Of a stretch of DNA of 64,000 nt, positions 18,697-26,525 are shown one piece after another. Position 1 is the first letter of the stretch; the number at the start of each line of letters is the position of its first letter. This DNA is from Lentisphaerae bacterium GWF2_50_93 (GTDB lineage: Bacteria; Verrucomicrobiota; Lentisphaeria; Victivallales; GWF2-50-93), in NCBI GenBank assembly GCA_001804815.1, contig MHBI01000053.1, positions 1-64,000 on the forward strand, given 5' to 3'. The translations under genes and the position numbers were made by a program. The notes beneath the pieces were generated by a model, which saw nothing but the letters and a program-made list of their open reading frames with translations, had not been told where the DNA came from and did no database searches.

Positions 18697-19650
18697 TCAA
18701 TACGGCTTTTTCAAAATCCGTATCTTTTGAGCGAATTTACCTGCCCTGGCAATGGAGAAATCTGCAGATTTAATATTGAAGCAGCTTGCCGTTCCCGCAC
18801 CAAGAGCCTTGCGGAACGCCTCGGCAGGGGAAGTCCCTCTTACAAGTTCGGTCAGAAGAACAGCGGAAACAGTGTCTCCCGCGCCTATCGGGTTGAGAAC
18901 TTTTCCGCAGGCAGGAATCTTATATTCGCAAACTCCGTACATGTCAAACAAGTAGGCTTTTGACGGACCATCGGTAATTGCCGCAAACCTGACATCATAT
19001 CTGCGAAAAAAGGCCTTTGCGGCTTCGAATATGTCCCTTTTACCGGTAAGAGAGCTGAACTCGGACTTGTTGACTTTGAGGACGCTGACGCCTTTTTCAA
19101 GGGTTTCTCCTATGCCCTTAAACCCGTCGAGCATCACAATTTTTCCTTTTTCCTTTCCTGCAGAGGCAATATCAGCATAAAAACCAGCTCCAACTCCTTC
19201 AGGATAAGTTCCGCACAGGGCAATACCGGCACTCGAGGGAATTTTTTCCAGGATTTTCTTCTTCAAGGATCGGACGTACCGGGAAGGAACGGGCGCCGAT
19301 GGTTCGATCAGTTCTGTCACTTTCCCGGTTTTCATGCAAATACAGGTAGAGCATGTCCTGACCGGCGAATTCAATTCAACGGAGACATGTCTAATCCTTT
19401 CCTCGCGAAGGCCTTCCTTGATAAATTCGCCCGTGTGTCCGCCGAGGAACTGGCAAACGGTGGTTTTGGCACCCCATATGGAAGCCGCCCTCGCGAAATT
19501 GATTCCTTTTCCAGCTGGAAAAAGCGATACGGAGGAAGCCCTGTTCACTTCGCCAGGGATGAATTCGGGAAAAGACAAGGTTTTCTGCCATGCAGGATTA
19601 AGTCCGACGGCAATCAGTTCACGTTTCTGATGGACTTCATCTTGAAGCAT
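18697..19650 (-). CDS. PfkB-family sugar kinase, 1-phosphofructokinase/tagatose-6-P kinase type
   Basis: This ribokinase-fold enzyme probably phosphorylates a sugar phosphate, by likeness to FruK/LacC. It opens with the FruK-like ELIAVGLNPAWQKTL and has the early motif GKGINFARAASIWGAKT, GGHTGEFIKEGL, and the ATP/anion-hole motif NPIGAGDTVSAV with the catalytic Asp. Several starts exist (19683, 19668, 19650). The last gives the smallest overlap (14 bases) with the upstream gene and has GAAGGCG nearby. It follows the 222-aa gene on the same strand and is probably coupled to it. The true substrate is open, because no phosphotransferase genes are near. Confidence 0.85.
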   Translation of the reverse strand: MLQDEVHQKRELIAVGLNPAWQKTLSFPEFIPGEVNRASSVSLFPAGKGINFARAASIWGAKTTVCQFLGGHTGEFIKEGLREERIRHVSVELNSPVRTCSTCICMKTGKVTELIEPSAPVPSRYVRSLKKKILEKIPSSAGIALCGTYPEGVGAGFYADIASAGKEKGKIVMLDGFKGIGETLEKGVSVLKVNKSEFSSLTGKRDIFEAAKAFFRRYDVRFAAITDGPSKAYLFDMYGVCEYKIPACGKVLNPIGAGDTVSAVLLTELVRGTSPAEAFRKALGAGTASCFNIKSADFSIARAGKFAQKIRILKKPY

Positions 19651-20305
19651 CAATCCATTCGCCTTCATGCCAGATGAAACCATAGTCGGAACGGAGGTTC
19701 CTTATCTGGACTTTGAGGTAGAAATCCTCGAACTGCTTCAGCGCCCAGAGAAGAGAAAAATACTCGGCGGCTTCATTGTTGCTGAAGGCACCCTTGCTGT
19801 CGACAGCATATATCTGGCTGTGAATTGCCACCTCCTTGAGGACTGCAAGGAATAGTAAATATTGTTCAGGAAGCTTTAGAAGTTCCTTATGGAATGAAAA
19901 AAGCCGCAGCTTGAGGAAATTCCCATCCTTTTCAGCCTTTTTCGCTTTTTCGGCAGCCTTGGCAAATTCATCAGCAAACATATATAGGCCGATGGGATCT
20001 ATTTTCAAGATATTCTGTTCTGAACTTATCTTGACGCTCCATTTGCCCAGAACCCCTTTTTCTTCACCCGCAAAAGAAATTTTCATTTCCTTTTCCCTGA
20101 AATAAGGCAGAATGAAATTCTCGTAGACAAGGCTTGGAATTTGAGAGGAATTGACTTCGTCAAGAAAAATTTCCATTAGTTCCTTCTGCTTCTTTGCAAC
20201 TTTAGGATATTTTTCAAGATAGACCGGTGCAAGCTCCTTTATGGACTTCCAGAATCCTGGCAGGGTGGCAGGGTTGTTTTTCTTTGATTTTCTAGTCGCT
20301 GCCAT
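19637..20305 (-). CDS. Hypothetical protein, 222 aa
   Basis: I do not recognise this protein. It is soluble, lysine-rich at the start (AATRKSKKNNPATLPGFWKS), and probably helical, with a repeated Lys/Ala/Glu segment (FAKAAEKAKKAEKDG). The end is Trp- and acid-rich (YGFIWHEGEWIDASR). There is no signal peptide. Its stop overlaps the start of the PfkB-type kinase gene, so they form a two-gene unit, which gives a link but no function. Confidence 0.6.
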   Translation of the reverse strand: MAATRKSKKNNPATLPGFWKSIKELAPVYLEKYPKVAKKQKELMEIFLDEVNSSQIPSLVYENFILPYFREKEMKISFAGEEKGVLGKWSVKISSEQNILKIDPIGLYMFADEFAKAAEKAKKAEKDGNFLKLRLFSFHKELLKLPEQYLLFLAVLKEVAIHSQIYAVDSKGAFSNNEAAEYFSLLWALKQFEDFYLKVQIRNLRSDYGFIWHEGEWIDASR

Positions 20306-20392
20306 AAACTTCCACCATCCATAAGTTTTAGTATATTTGCTTAATATAAACCTTCAAAATACAATTTTCACCCCCGGACAAGCCTTTAATAC

Positions 20393-20426
20393 AAAAAAAA
20401 AGGCGGGGTTCACCCGCCTTTTTTAT
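20393..20426 (-). terminator. Strong terminator of the tandem membrane-protein pair
   Basis: A GC stem (GGCGGG / CCCGCC) is flanked by an A-run on one side and a T-run on the other: AAAAAAAAGGCGGGGTTCAC then CCGCCTTTTTT. It lies 18 bases past the stop at 20444 and can end transcription from the minus strand. Confidence 0.85.
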
Positions 20427-20443
20427 GATTTCAAGTGACTTAT

Positions 20444-21253
20444 TCAGTCTTCAGCGATCGTATCATCCTTCACGCTGTCATCAGGAATAACGCTTCCTAT
20501 GAGATCCTCCCAGATGAATGAGAATCTATAGACAAGGGATGTCATTATGCTCTGTACTGATTCACCTTTCTTTACAAGATAAATCCAGTTGACTATTATC
20601 CTGCGCTCTGCAGCTTCCTTGGCAGTCAGCTGATTGGCGGGTTTCAGGACAATCTTCTCAAGTTCAGCCCTGAAAGCGTCAAGCTTCTTGTAGAATTCAT
20701 CGCCGATCACATTGTAATCGATCTCACGCTCTATTTCCTGGGCAAGCACCTTTGCTATCTCCTTGGCAGTGTTCTCATCTGTAAGGGCGTCGGCCGATTC
20801 GCTTATCGGCTTTGCATTTTCCCTGATGATTTTAAGGAACTGCGGGAAAAGCTCTGTCTTTATCTGTACTATGAGCAGTTTTGCATTCTGGTCGATCATT
20901 TCCTTTATCATGTCCTCGACCTTGGGAATAGCCTCCTGAACGGCTTCAACTGCCTTTTCCGCAAGAATCGGGGCATTCTTCTTGGTCATATCCAGAAGCC
21001 CCTTGTTCAGGTCGGGAAGCGATTCCTTGATCCTGTTCTTCACTATCGCCGAAACCGCATCGGGAGTAGTATACTCCTTTATTTTAGCGAAAATGATTGA
21101 CGTATAGGCGAATACGAATAGCACAAGTATTCCGTAAACTATCGCAAAGAGCTTTGTCGTGTTTATCGCCTTGTTCTTCTTTTCCTGCGTGATCTTCGCA
21201 AGATGGTCGACTTTGGCGAGAAGTTCTATATTGTTATTGTTATTGTTACTCAT
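20444..21253 (-). CDS. Membrane-anchored coiled-coil protein, second of a tandem pair
   Basis: I cannot name a family. The 269-aa protein starts with an asparagine run and a short helix (IELLAKVDHLAKITQEKKNK). One transmembrane helix follows (about 30-55, KLFAIVYGILVLFVFAYTSI), then a long, charged, helix-rich domain on the far side of the membrane. It shares layout and patterns with the preceding gene product (LLAKVDHL versus LLANVTRL, membrane helix in the same place, EKAVEAVQEAIPK-like repeats), so the two look like diverged duplicates. Its start overlaps the upstream stop by four bases (ATGA). The pair may form a hetero-oligomer. Confidence 0.75.
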   Translation of the reverse strand: MSNNNNNNIELLAKVDHLAKITQEKKNKAINTTKLFAIVYGILVLFVFAYTSIIFAKIKEYTTPDAVSAIVKNRIKESLPDLNKGLLDMTKKNAPILAEKAVEAVQEAIPKVEDMIKEMIDQNAKLLIVQIKTELFPQFLKIIRENAKPISESADALTDENTAKEIAKVLAQEIEREIDYNVIGDEFYKKLDAFRAELEKIVLKPANQLTAKEAAERRIIVNWIYLVKKGESVQSIMTSLVYRFSFIWEDLIGSVIPDDSVKDDTIAED

Positions 21254-22029
21254 TTTGCACCTCCCTGGACTACGGCAGGCCTATGGCCTTTTTCCGGATT
21301 TATCTCATATATGCCAAGCTCAAGAAGGGATTCAATAAGCGCAAGCTTGATATCGTTAGTCTCCATCTTTTCCAGCTGCTTCATGTCATCCAGTTCCGAG
21401 AACTTGTCAATTGTCTTCTCCATCTTCTCGAAGTCATCAAAGACCATGTTGATCCTTTTCTCCAGGGCGCTGGTTATATGCTCGATGAATACGACTTCTG
21501 CGGCCTTCAGGACCTTCTCCATCTTGTCGGTTGAGACCTTTGGATATGTCGTATGTATTTCCTTTTCAAGTTCCGCAAGGGATTCCGCCAGGGCTTTCTC
21601 GAGCTCTTCTTTCATGTATCCCTCCATATAGGCCTGGAGGTTGTTGAAGACTTTCTGCCCCTTGGTCCTGAACGAGGGAAGCTCCTGCTTGAATTTGGCG
21701 ATAAGCTGATTTGTTATTTCAGGGAAGACCTGCTTGATAAGGCTTTCCTCTATCATCTTAACATCCGGATCACTCATCAGCTCCTGCATGTCCTGTCCGA
21801 ATTTCTTTCCGAACTGGTCAAGACTGTCGGGCTTCACAAGACTCCTGGAGAAGTTCCAGAGGTTCCAAGCGAAAAGTAGAATTGCAAGAAGTATTAGCAA
21901 CAGCCCAACCCTGGTGATCAGAGCCTGCTGTTTCCTCGCCTTTTCAATTTCCAGAAGATCAGCTTCCAGTCGTGTCACATTCGCCAGAAGCTCTTCTCCT
22001 CCATTTGATTTCTTAGCAGAATCAGCCAT
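21250..22029 (-). CDS. Membrane-anchored coiled-coil protein, first of a tandem pair
   Basis: This 259-aa protein has a short cytoplasmic helix (GGEELLANVTRLEADLLEIE), one transmembrane helix (VGLLLILLAILLFAWNLWNF) and an extended helical domain rich in Glu and Lys. The start at 22029 is fixed by a strong GGGAGGAGGTAG site; the in-frame ATG at 22059 lies upstream of that site. The following gene overlaps it (ATGA). No enzyme motif is visible. A structural or scaffold role is only a guess. Confidence 0.75.
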   Translation of the reverse strand: MADSAKKSNGGEELLANVTRLEADLLEIEKARKQQALITRVGLLLILLAILLFAWNLWNFSRSLVKPDSLDQFGKKFGQDMQELMSDPDVKMIEESLIKQVFPEITNQLIAKFKQELPSFRTKGQKVFNNLQAYMEGYMKEELEKALAESLAELEKEIHTTYPKVSTDKMEKVLKAAEVVFIEHITSALEKRINMVFDDFEKMEKTIDKFSELDDMKQLEKMETNDIKLALIESLLELGIYEINPEKGHRPAVVQGGAK

Positions 22030-22254
22030 GATTCTACCTCCTCCCTTTTTAAGTTCCAAATCTAAATTTCTTTATCACTGACCTCGAATTTACCGTTCAT
22101 TATATACAAAGTCAAAATATTTGTCTACCATTAAATACAATTTTACAGTTAAATTCCGAACTTTTCTGTAAAACCCGGTTAATTCCATTAAATTGAGCAT
22201 TTCATTGAAAATCGAATCTGATTTTTAGCTTTTACCTTTAAGGAGAATTGCAAA

Positions 22255-24159
22255 ATGCCTGAAGAAACCAAGAAATTCCAGACAGAAGTACAGGAACTTC
22301 TGAACCTGGTGATCCATTCGCTCTATTCGAACAAGGACATCTTCCTGCGCGAACTCATCGCCAATGCCGCCGACGCCATCGACAAGGTTAGATTTGAATC
22401 GCTTACAAGTCCATCTCTCAAGGCTGAATGGCAGATAAAAATTGAACCCGACAAGACCCGCAACACCTTGAGGATCAGCGATAATGGTGTCGGAATGACA
22501 AGAAGCGAAGTGGTTGAAAACATCGGAACCATCGCCAAATCCGGTACGCGCGAATACCTTGCGGCACTCAAGAAATCCGATTCAAAGAACCTTCCAGAAC
22601 TCATCGGGCAGTTCGGAGTGGGTTTCTATTCGGCGTTCATGGTGTCCGACAAAATTGAATTAGTTTCCAAAAAAGCCGGCTCCGACGAGAAGGCGACCCT
22701 TTGGATCTCGCAGGGGGAATCCTCCTATACAATCGACGACGCGGAAATGGTTGAACACGGCACCTCAATCACGCTCCACCTGAAACCCGACTGCAAGATC
22801 TACCTCGAAGACTGGAAAATCCAGGAAATCGTCAAGAAGTATTCCGATTTCATAGAACATCCCGTCAAACTCGTCTCCATGAAGAAACAAAAGGATGAAT
22901 CATCCGCCCTCGAAGAGGAGATCATAAATTCCCAGAAGGCGATCTGGCTCAGGCCCGCTAACGAAATTTCCGATGAGGAATACAAGCAGTTCTATGGACA
23001 CCTCTCACATTTCGACACAGACCCACTGCTCCATATACACTATTCCGCCGAAGGGACTTCCGAATTCAAGGCGCTTCTCTTCATTCCATCAAAAGCCCCC
23101 TTCGACTTCCTCAATCCTGAACAGAGGAAAGCAGGCCTCCACCTTTACATCAAAAGAGTCTTCATAACTGAAAGCTGCCCGGACCTGCTTCCCGAATACC
23201 TCCGCTTCATCAAGGGCGTCGTTGATTCCAGCGATCTTCCCCTCAACATCTCAAGGGAAATGCTCCAGGACAACCCGGGTATCCACAAGATAAACAAGAA
23301 CCTTGTCCGCAAGATAATATCCGAACTCAAGAACCTCATCGAAAAGGACAGGGAGAAATACAATTCATTCTTCACCGATTTCGGCCGTTTCATCAAGGAA
23401 GGCGTCCATTCCGATTTCCAGAACAAGGACAAGCTGATCGAACTCCTGCTGTTTGAAACACTTAACAATGCCGACGGAAAACTGTTCTCACTGAAGGAAT
23501 ATTCTGAAAAAATGCCGGCGGAACAGAAGGAAATCTACTATATCTGCGGCGAATCAAGGGCCGTCCTGGAGAAATCTCCGCACCTTGAATTCCTGAGATC
23601 CAGGAACTTCGACGTCATCCTCATGACGGATCCAATCGACGAATGGATTCTCCAGTCAATACCCGAGTATTCCGGCAAGAAGCTGAAGTCCGCCGGAAAA
23701 GGGGACTTCGAACTGGATGAAAAAACGAAGTCGGAGAAGGAAGACAAGACCAAGAAAGCGGTTGAAGAACATAAGACCCTTGTTGAGTTCCTAAAGAAAA
23801 CGCTCGAAAAGGATGTCAGGGAAGTAAAGTTCTCCACCCGTCTCACGGAAAGCCCATGCTGCCTGGTGAGCGGAGAGCACGATCCCAGCATCCAGATGGA
23901 GAAGATGTTCAAGGCCATGAACCGTGAAATGCCCAAGATGAAAAGAATACTTGAGCTCAACCCGGACCATCCGCTTGTAGCATCGCTGCAGAGCCTCTAC
24001 GACAAGAACTCCTCGGATCCGAAACTCGCGGAGTTCGCAGAAATGCTCTATGACCAGGCGCTTCTGACAGAAGGGATCCCCTTGGCTGATCCAATAAAGT
24101 TCTCAAAACGCGTGGCAACTCTGATGGTGGATGGAATTAAGGGTGAAATTGGCAAATAA
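22255..24159 (+). CDS. htpG: Chaperone HtpG (Hsp90)
   Basis: This 634-aa ATP-dependent chaperone has the length of bacterial Hsp90. The N-terminal ATP-binding domain shows FLRELIANAADAIDKVRFES (the conserved SNASDA is ANAADA here), DNGVGM, GTIAKSGT, and the lid with GQFGVGFYSAFMV. The middle domain has the conserved LPLNISREMLQ near residue 330, and the C-terminal dimerisation domain ends the protein. AAGGAGAATTGCAAA gives a strong ribosome site. It is a single gene; no CIRCE-like repeat was seen upstream. Confidence 0.97.
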   Translation: MPEETKKFQTEVQELLNLVIHSLYSNKDIFLRELIANAADAIDKVRFESLTSPSLKAEWQIKIEPDKTRNTLRISDNGVGMTRSEVVENIGTIAKSGTREYLAALKKSDSKNLPELIGQFGVGFYSAFMVSDKIELVSKKAGSDEKATLWISQGESSYTIDDAEMVEHGTSITLHLKPDCKIYLEDWKIQEIVKKYSDFIEHPVKLVSMKKQKDESSALEEEIINSQKAIWLRPANEISDEEYKQFYGHLSHFDTDPLLHIHYSAEGTSEFKALLFIPSKAPFDFLNPEQRKAGLHLYIKRVFITESCPDLLPEYLRFIKGVVDSSDLPLNISREMLQDNPGIHKINKNLVRKIISELKNLIEKDREKYNSFFTDFGRFIKEGVHSDFQNKDKLIELLLFETLNNADGKLFSLKEYSEKMPAEQKEIYYICGESRAVLEKSPHLEFLRSRNFDVILMTDPIDEWILQSIPEYSGKKLKSAGKGDFELDEKTKSEKEDKTKKAVEEHKTLVEFLKKTLEKDVREVKFSTRLTESPCCLVSGEHDPSIQMEKMFKAMNREMPKMKRILELNPDHPLVASLQSLYDKNSSDPKLAEFAEMLYDQALLTEGIPLADPIKFSKRVATLMVDGIKGEIGK

Positions 24160-24248
24160 TCCCCATGCCTGCTTGATTTTTTCCGAAAATCAAGTATTAA
24201 AATGCACTTCCTTTTGCACGGGAACCATTGAAGTTAAGACATTTATCC

Positions 24249-24338
24249 GGAGAGGTGGCTGAGTGGTTTAAGGCAGCGGTCTTGAAAACCGCCATACCGC
24301 TTGCGGTATCGGGGGTTCGAATCCCTCCCTCTCCGCCA
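24249..24338 (+). tRNA. tRNA-Ser (anticodon UGA)
   Basis: Acceptor stem GGAGAGG pairs with CCTCTCC, followed by discriminator G and an encoded CCA. The anticodon stem-loop GCGGT-CTTGAAA-ACCGC places TGA at the anticodon. A long variable arm (CCATACCGCTTGCGGTATCG region) marks it as class II, as expected for serine. The T arm contains GGTTCGAATCC. Confidence 0.97.
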
Positions 24339-24359
24339 TTTTGCTGTCAGCAAAAATTG
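24339..24359. terminator. AT-rich hairpin after tRNA-Ser
   Basis: TTTTGCTG/CAGCAAAA forms an 8-bp stem between the tRNA and the convergent GH35 gene. The form is like the hairpin at 41232-41257. It is a weak terminator candidate for either direction. Confidence 0.45.
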
Positions 24360-24372
24360 GAGTATCGCAAAT

Positions 24373-26508
24373 CTAGAAACTGACAGTCTCAACGGCCATG
24401 GGTTTCAGATTGAAACTCTTTGCCGGAAGAGGCTTTCCTGATTTTCCGCGCACGGAAATCTTCGCCTTCTGCGGAGAAGCAAAAAGATTCATCACGAACA
24501 GCATCGAGCGCTTGCCGCTGGAACGTACAACCGCCCAGATGTTCGGATTGTCGCATTTCACCGCAGCTTCGCTTACTCCAGCAATCCTGAGCAGACTGCA
24601 GAACACATTGCTATGCTCCTGGTAGTTGTGGTGCCACTGGTATCCGAGCGCGATCACGCATCCCCTCCCCAGCTTGCTTTTAAAGCCGACTACGGCATCC
24701 TTGTCCACTGCCCTGGCGATGATTTCCGCATTTTCTGGAATATCCATGAACAAAAAATACTTGTCCCTCATGAGCTCATCTCCGATCTTGAAGACGGGAC
24801 AGATGGTTCTAGGATTAGTCCCAGCCTCGGACCTGACACCTCCAAGAAATTTCGAAAGAACCATGCACGGATTGAAGTTCTCGTCCAAATACGGAATCAC
24901 AGGAGCGATGATCAGCCGGCCGCCAGCCTTTACAAATTTCACAAGCCGCTCCTGCACATGTTTCGCCATGCAGACTGATGCAGCGACAAAAAGAGGTTTT
25001 GATGTCTCCTTGATGATTCCATCGGAATATAGATCCGAGTAGCTCGGGGTGAAGGAATTGTTCAGAGATGTCATTATGATACCCTTTTGCACGAACTGCC
25101 AGGCTTCATTGCTGCCGTATACGAAGTCGCCGCGTTCGGAAAAATAATGATGGCTCCGGCTCTTCTCCCAGTCCAGTCCGATATGGAAATCAGAGACCAT
25201 CCCGGCTTCAGCGAGCCACTTGTTTCCAATCAGGAAATCATGGAACTTTTCCATCACCTTGAAAGTCGGCCGAATCTTTCCGTCGCCCGATACGAACGCG
25301 TTGTAGTCGTAGTTGTTCTTGTAGCTGATATTCTGAGGATTGTCCGGACCCCCGGTATAGATATAATAGTTGAAACCTTTCATCCCGAACGCGACGTTGA
25401 GCATGTATGCGCAATTCATATCTTCCGGCAGCGATGGCGGCCATGCCGCCTGGCTGCCTCCGGGAAGTTCAAATATCGTCGGAGGAAATCCGTACAGACG
25501 GAGCATTTCATTGGAATAAAAGCATTTGCCTGCATATTTCGGAGTCGGATTGTTCTGATCCCAGTCCTGCGAAAGATTATAGTAATGGTCACTGCCAAGA
25601 ATAAATTCCTTTGAACCAACAAGATCGATGGTCTCATGGAAATACGAGTTCATCGACGGATTGCCGCTGTTGTGCGTGATCGGAAGTTTCACTCCACGCT
25701 TCCTGAGCATCGCGATCAGCGTGGCAATATATTCCGCACAGGCCAGGTAGTAGAAATCCTGGTAGTCCTTTATCCGACGCCTGTCCTCTACTGTCTTCTG
25801 CGACATATCCGGAAGCGGTATGACCTTGTGGAAATCTGCGAAATCAGTGCCGTAGGCGGAATTCAGGATCCCGATCGATCCATAGCTCTTCTGCAGGAAC
25901 TCAGGATAGCGCCCGCCCTTCACGCCAATCCCAATGGATGCGCGGTTGTAGTCGAGGCTCCCAAACCATTCATGTATCCCCATCAGCTCATTGTCGACCT
26001 GGGCAAGAGCTATGGGACCACCGTTGTCCAAGGAATATCTGTTCATGATTGGAACAACCGCGTCAAACCATTTTGCGGCTTTCGCAAGAAACTTAGGATG
26101 GAGATACGAGATTGACTGGTACTGGAATATCTCACCTTTGGCGTTCCTCGCAAGGATCTCATGATAATTCTCACAGAGCCATTTCGGAAGACCATGGCAG
26201 TAGAGCTCGGAATAGACATAAGGCCCCGGACGGCACTGCACATAAAGACCTGCATCCCTGCATAGCTTAAAGAACGTCTCGACATCCCGTTCGTCGCAGT
26301 CGCCGAACAGGATCTTTCCCTCTTCAGGCTCATGCAGGCACCATGGGACATATGTCGCCACGCAGTTCCCTCCTGCCTTCTTAAAGAGCTCAAGCCTGCG
26401 CTTCCAATCCTTCTTCGGCACTCGGAAATAATGAAACTCTCCGGATCTAAGGAATTCACGTTTCCCGTCTATTATGTATGACTTTTCATCCCAGAGAATT
26501 TTTTTCAT
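24373..26508 (-). CDS. Divergent GH35-type beta-galactosidase
   Basis: This 711-aa glycosidase probably cleaves terminal beta-galactosides. The TIM barrel starts as in GH35: SGEFHYFRVPKKDWKRRLEL, AGGNCVATYVPW.LHEP and CRPGPYVYSELYCHGLPKW. The acid/base Glu174 is in ALAQVDNELMG. The nucleophile region differs from classical GH35: it reads NEMLRLYG then IFELPGGSQAAW, although GFNYYIYTGG at the end of the barrel is kept. No signal peptide is visible, so it appears cytoplasmic. The ATG at 26508 has AAGGGAAATAAG before it; the ATG at 26529, overlapping the upstream stop, is the alternative. Last gene of a three-gene overlapping operon. Confidence 0.82.
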   Translation of the reverse strand: MKKILWDEKSYIIDGKREFLRSGEFHYFRVPKKDWKRRLELFKKAGGNCVATYVPWCLHEPEEGKILFGDCDERDVETFFKLCRDAGLYVQCRPGPYVYSELYCHGLPKWLCENYHEILARNAKGEIFQYQSISYLHPKFLAKAAKWFDAVVPIMNRYSLDNGGPIALAQVDNELMGIHEWFGSLDYNRASIGIGVKGGRYPEFLQKSYGSIGILNSAYGTDFADFHKVIPLPDMSQKTVEDRRRIKDYQDFYYLACAEYIATLIAMLRKRGVKLPITHNSGNPSMNSYFHETIDLVGSKEFILGSDHYYNLSQDWDQNNPTPKYAGKCFYSNEMLRLYGFPPTIFELPGGSQAAWPPSLPEDMNCAYMLNVAFGMKGFNYYIYTGGPDNPQNISYKNNYDYNAFVSGDGKIRPTFKVMEKFHDFLIGNKWLAEAGMVSDFHIGLDWEKSRSHHYFSERGDFVYGSNEAWQFVQKGIIMTSLNNSFTPSYSDLYSDGIIKETSKPLFVAASVCMAKHVQERLVKFVKAGGRLIIAPVIPYLDENFNPCMVLSKFLGGVRSEAGTNPRTICPVFKIGDELMRDKYFLFMDIPENAEIIARAVDKDAVVGFKSKLGRGCVIALGYQWHHNYQEHSNVFCSLLRIAGVSEAAVKCDNPNIWAVVRSSGKRSMLFVMNLFASPQKAKISVRGKSGKPLPAKSFNLKPMAVETVSF

Positions 26509-26525
26509 CTTATTTCCCTTCCATT

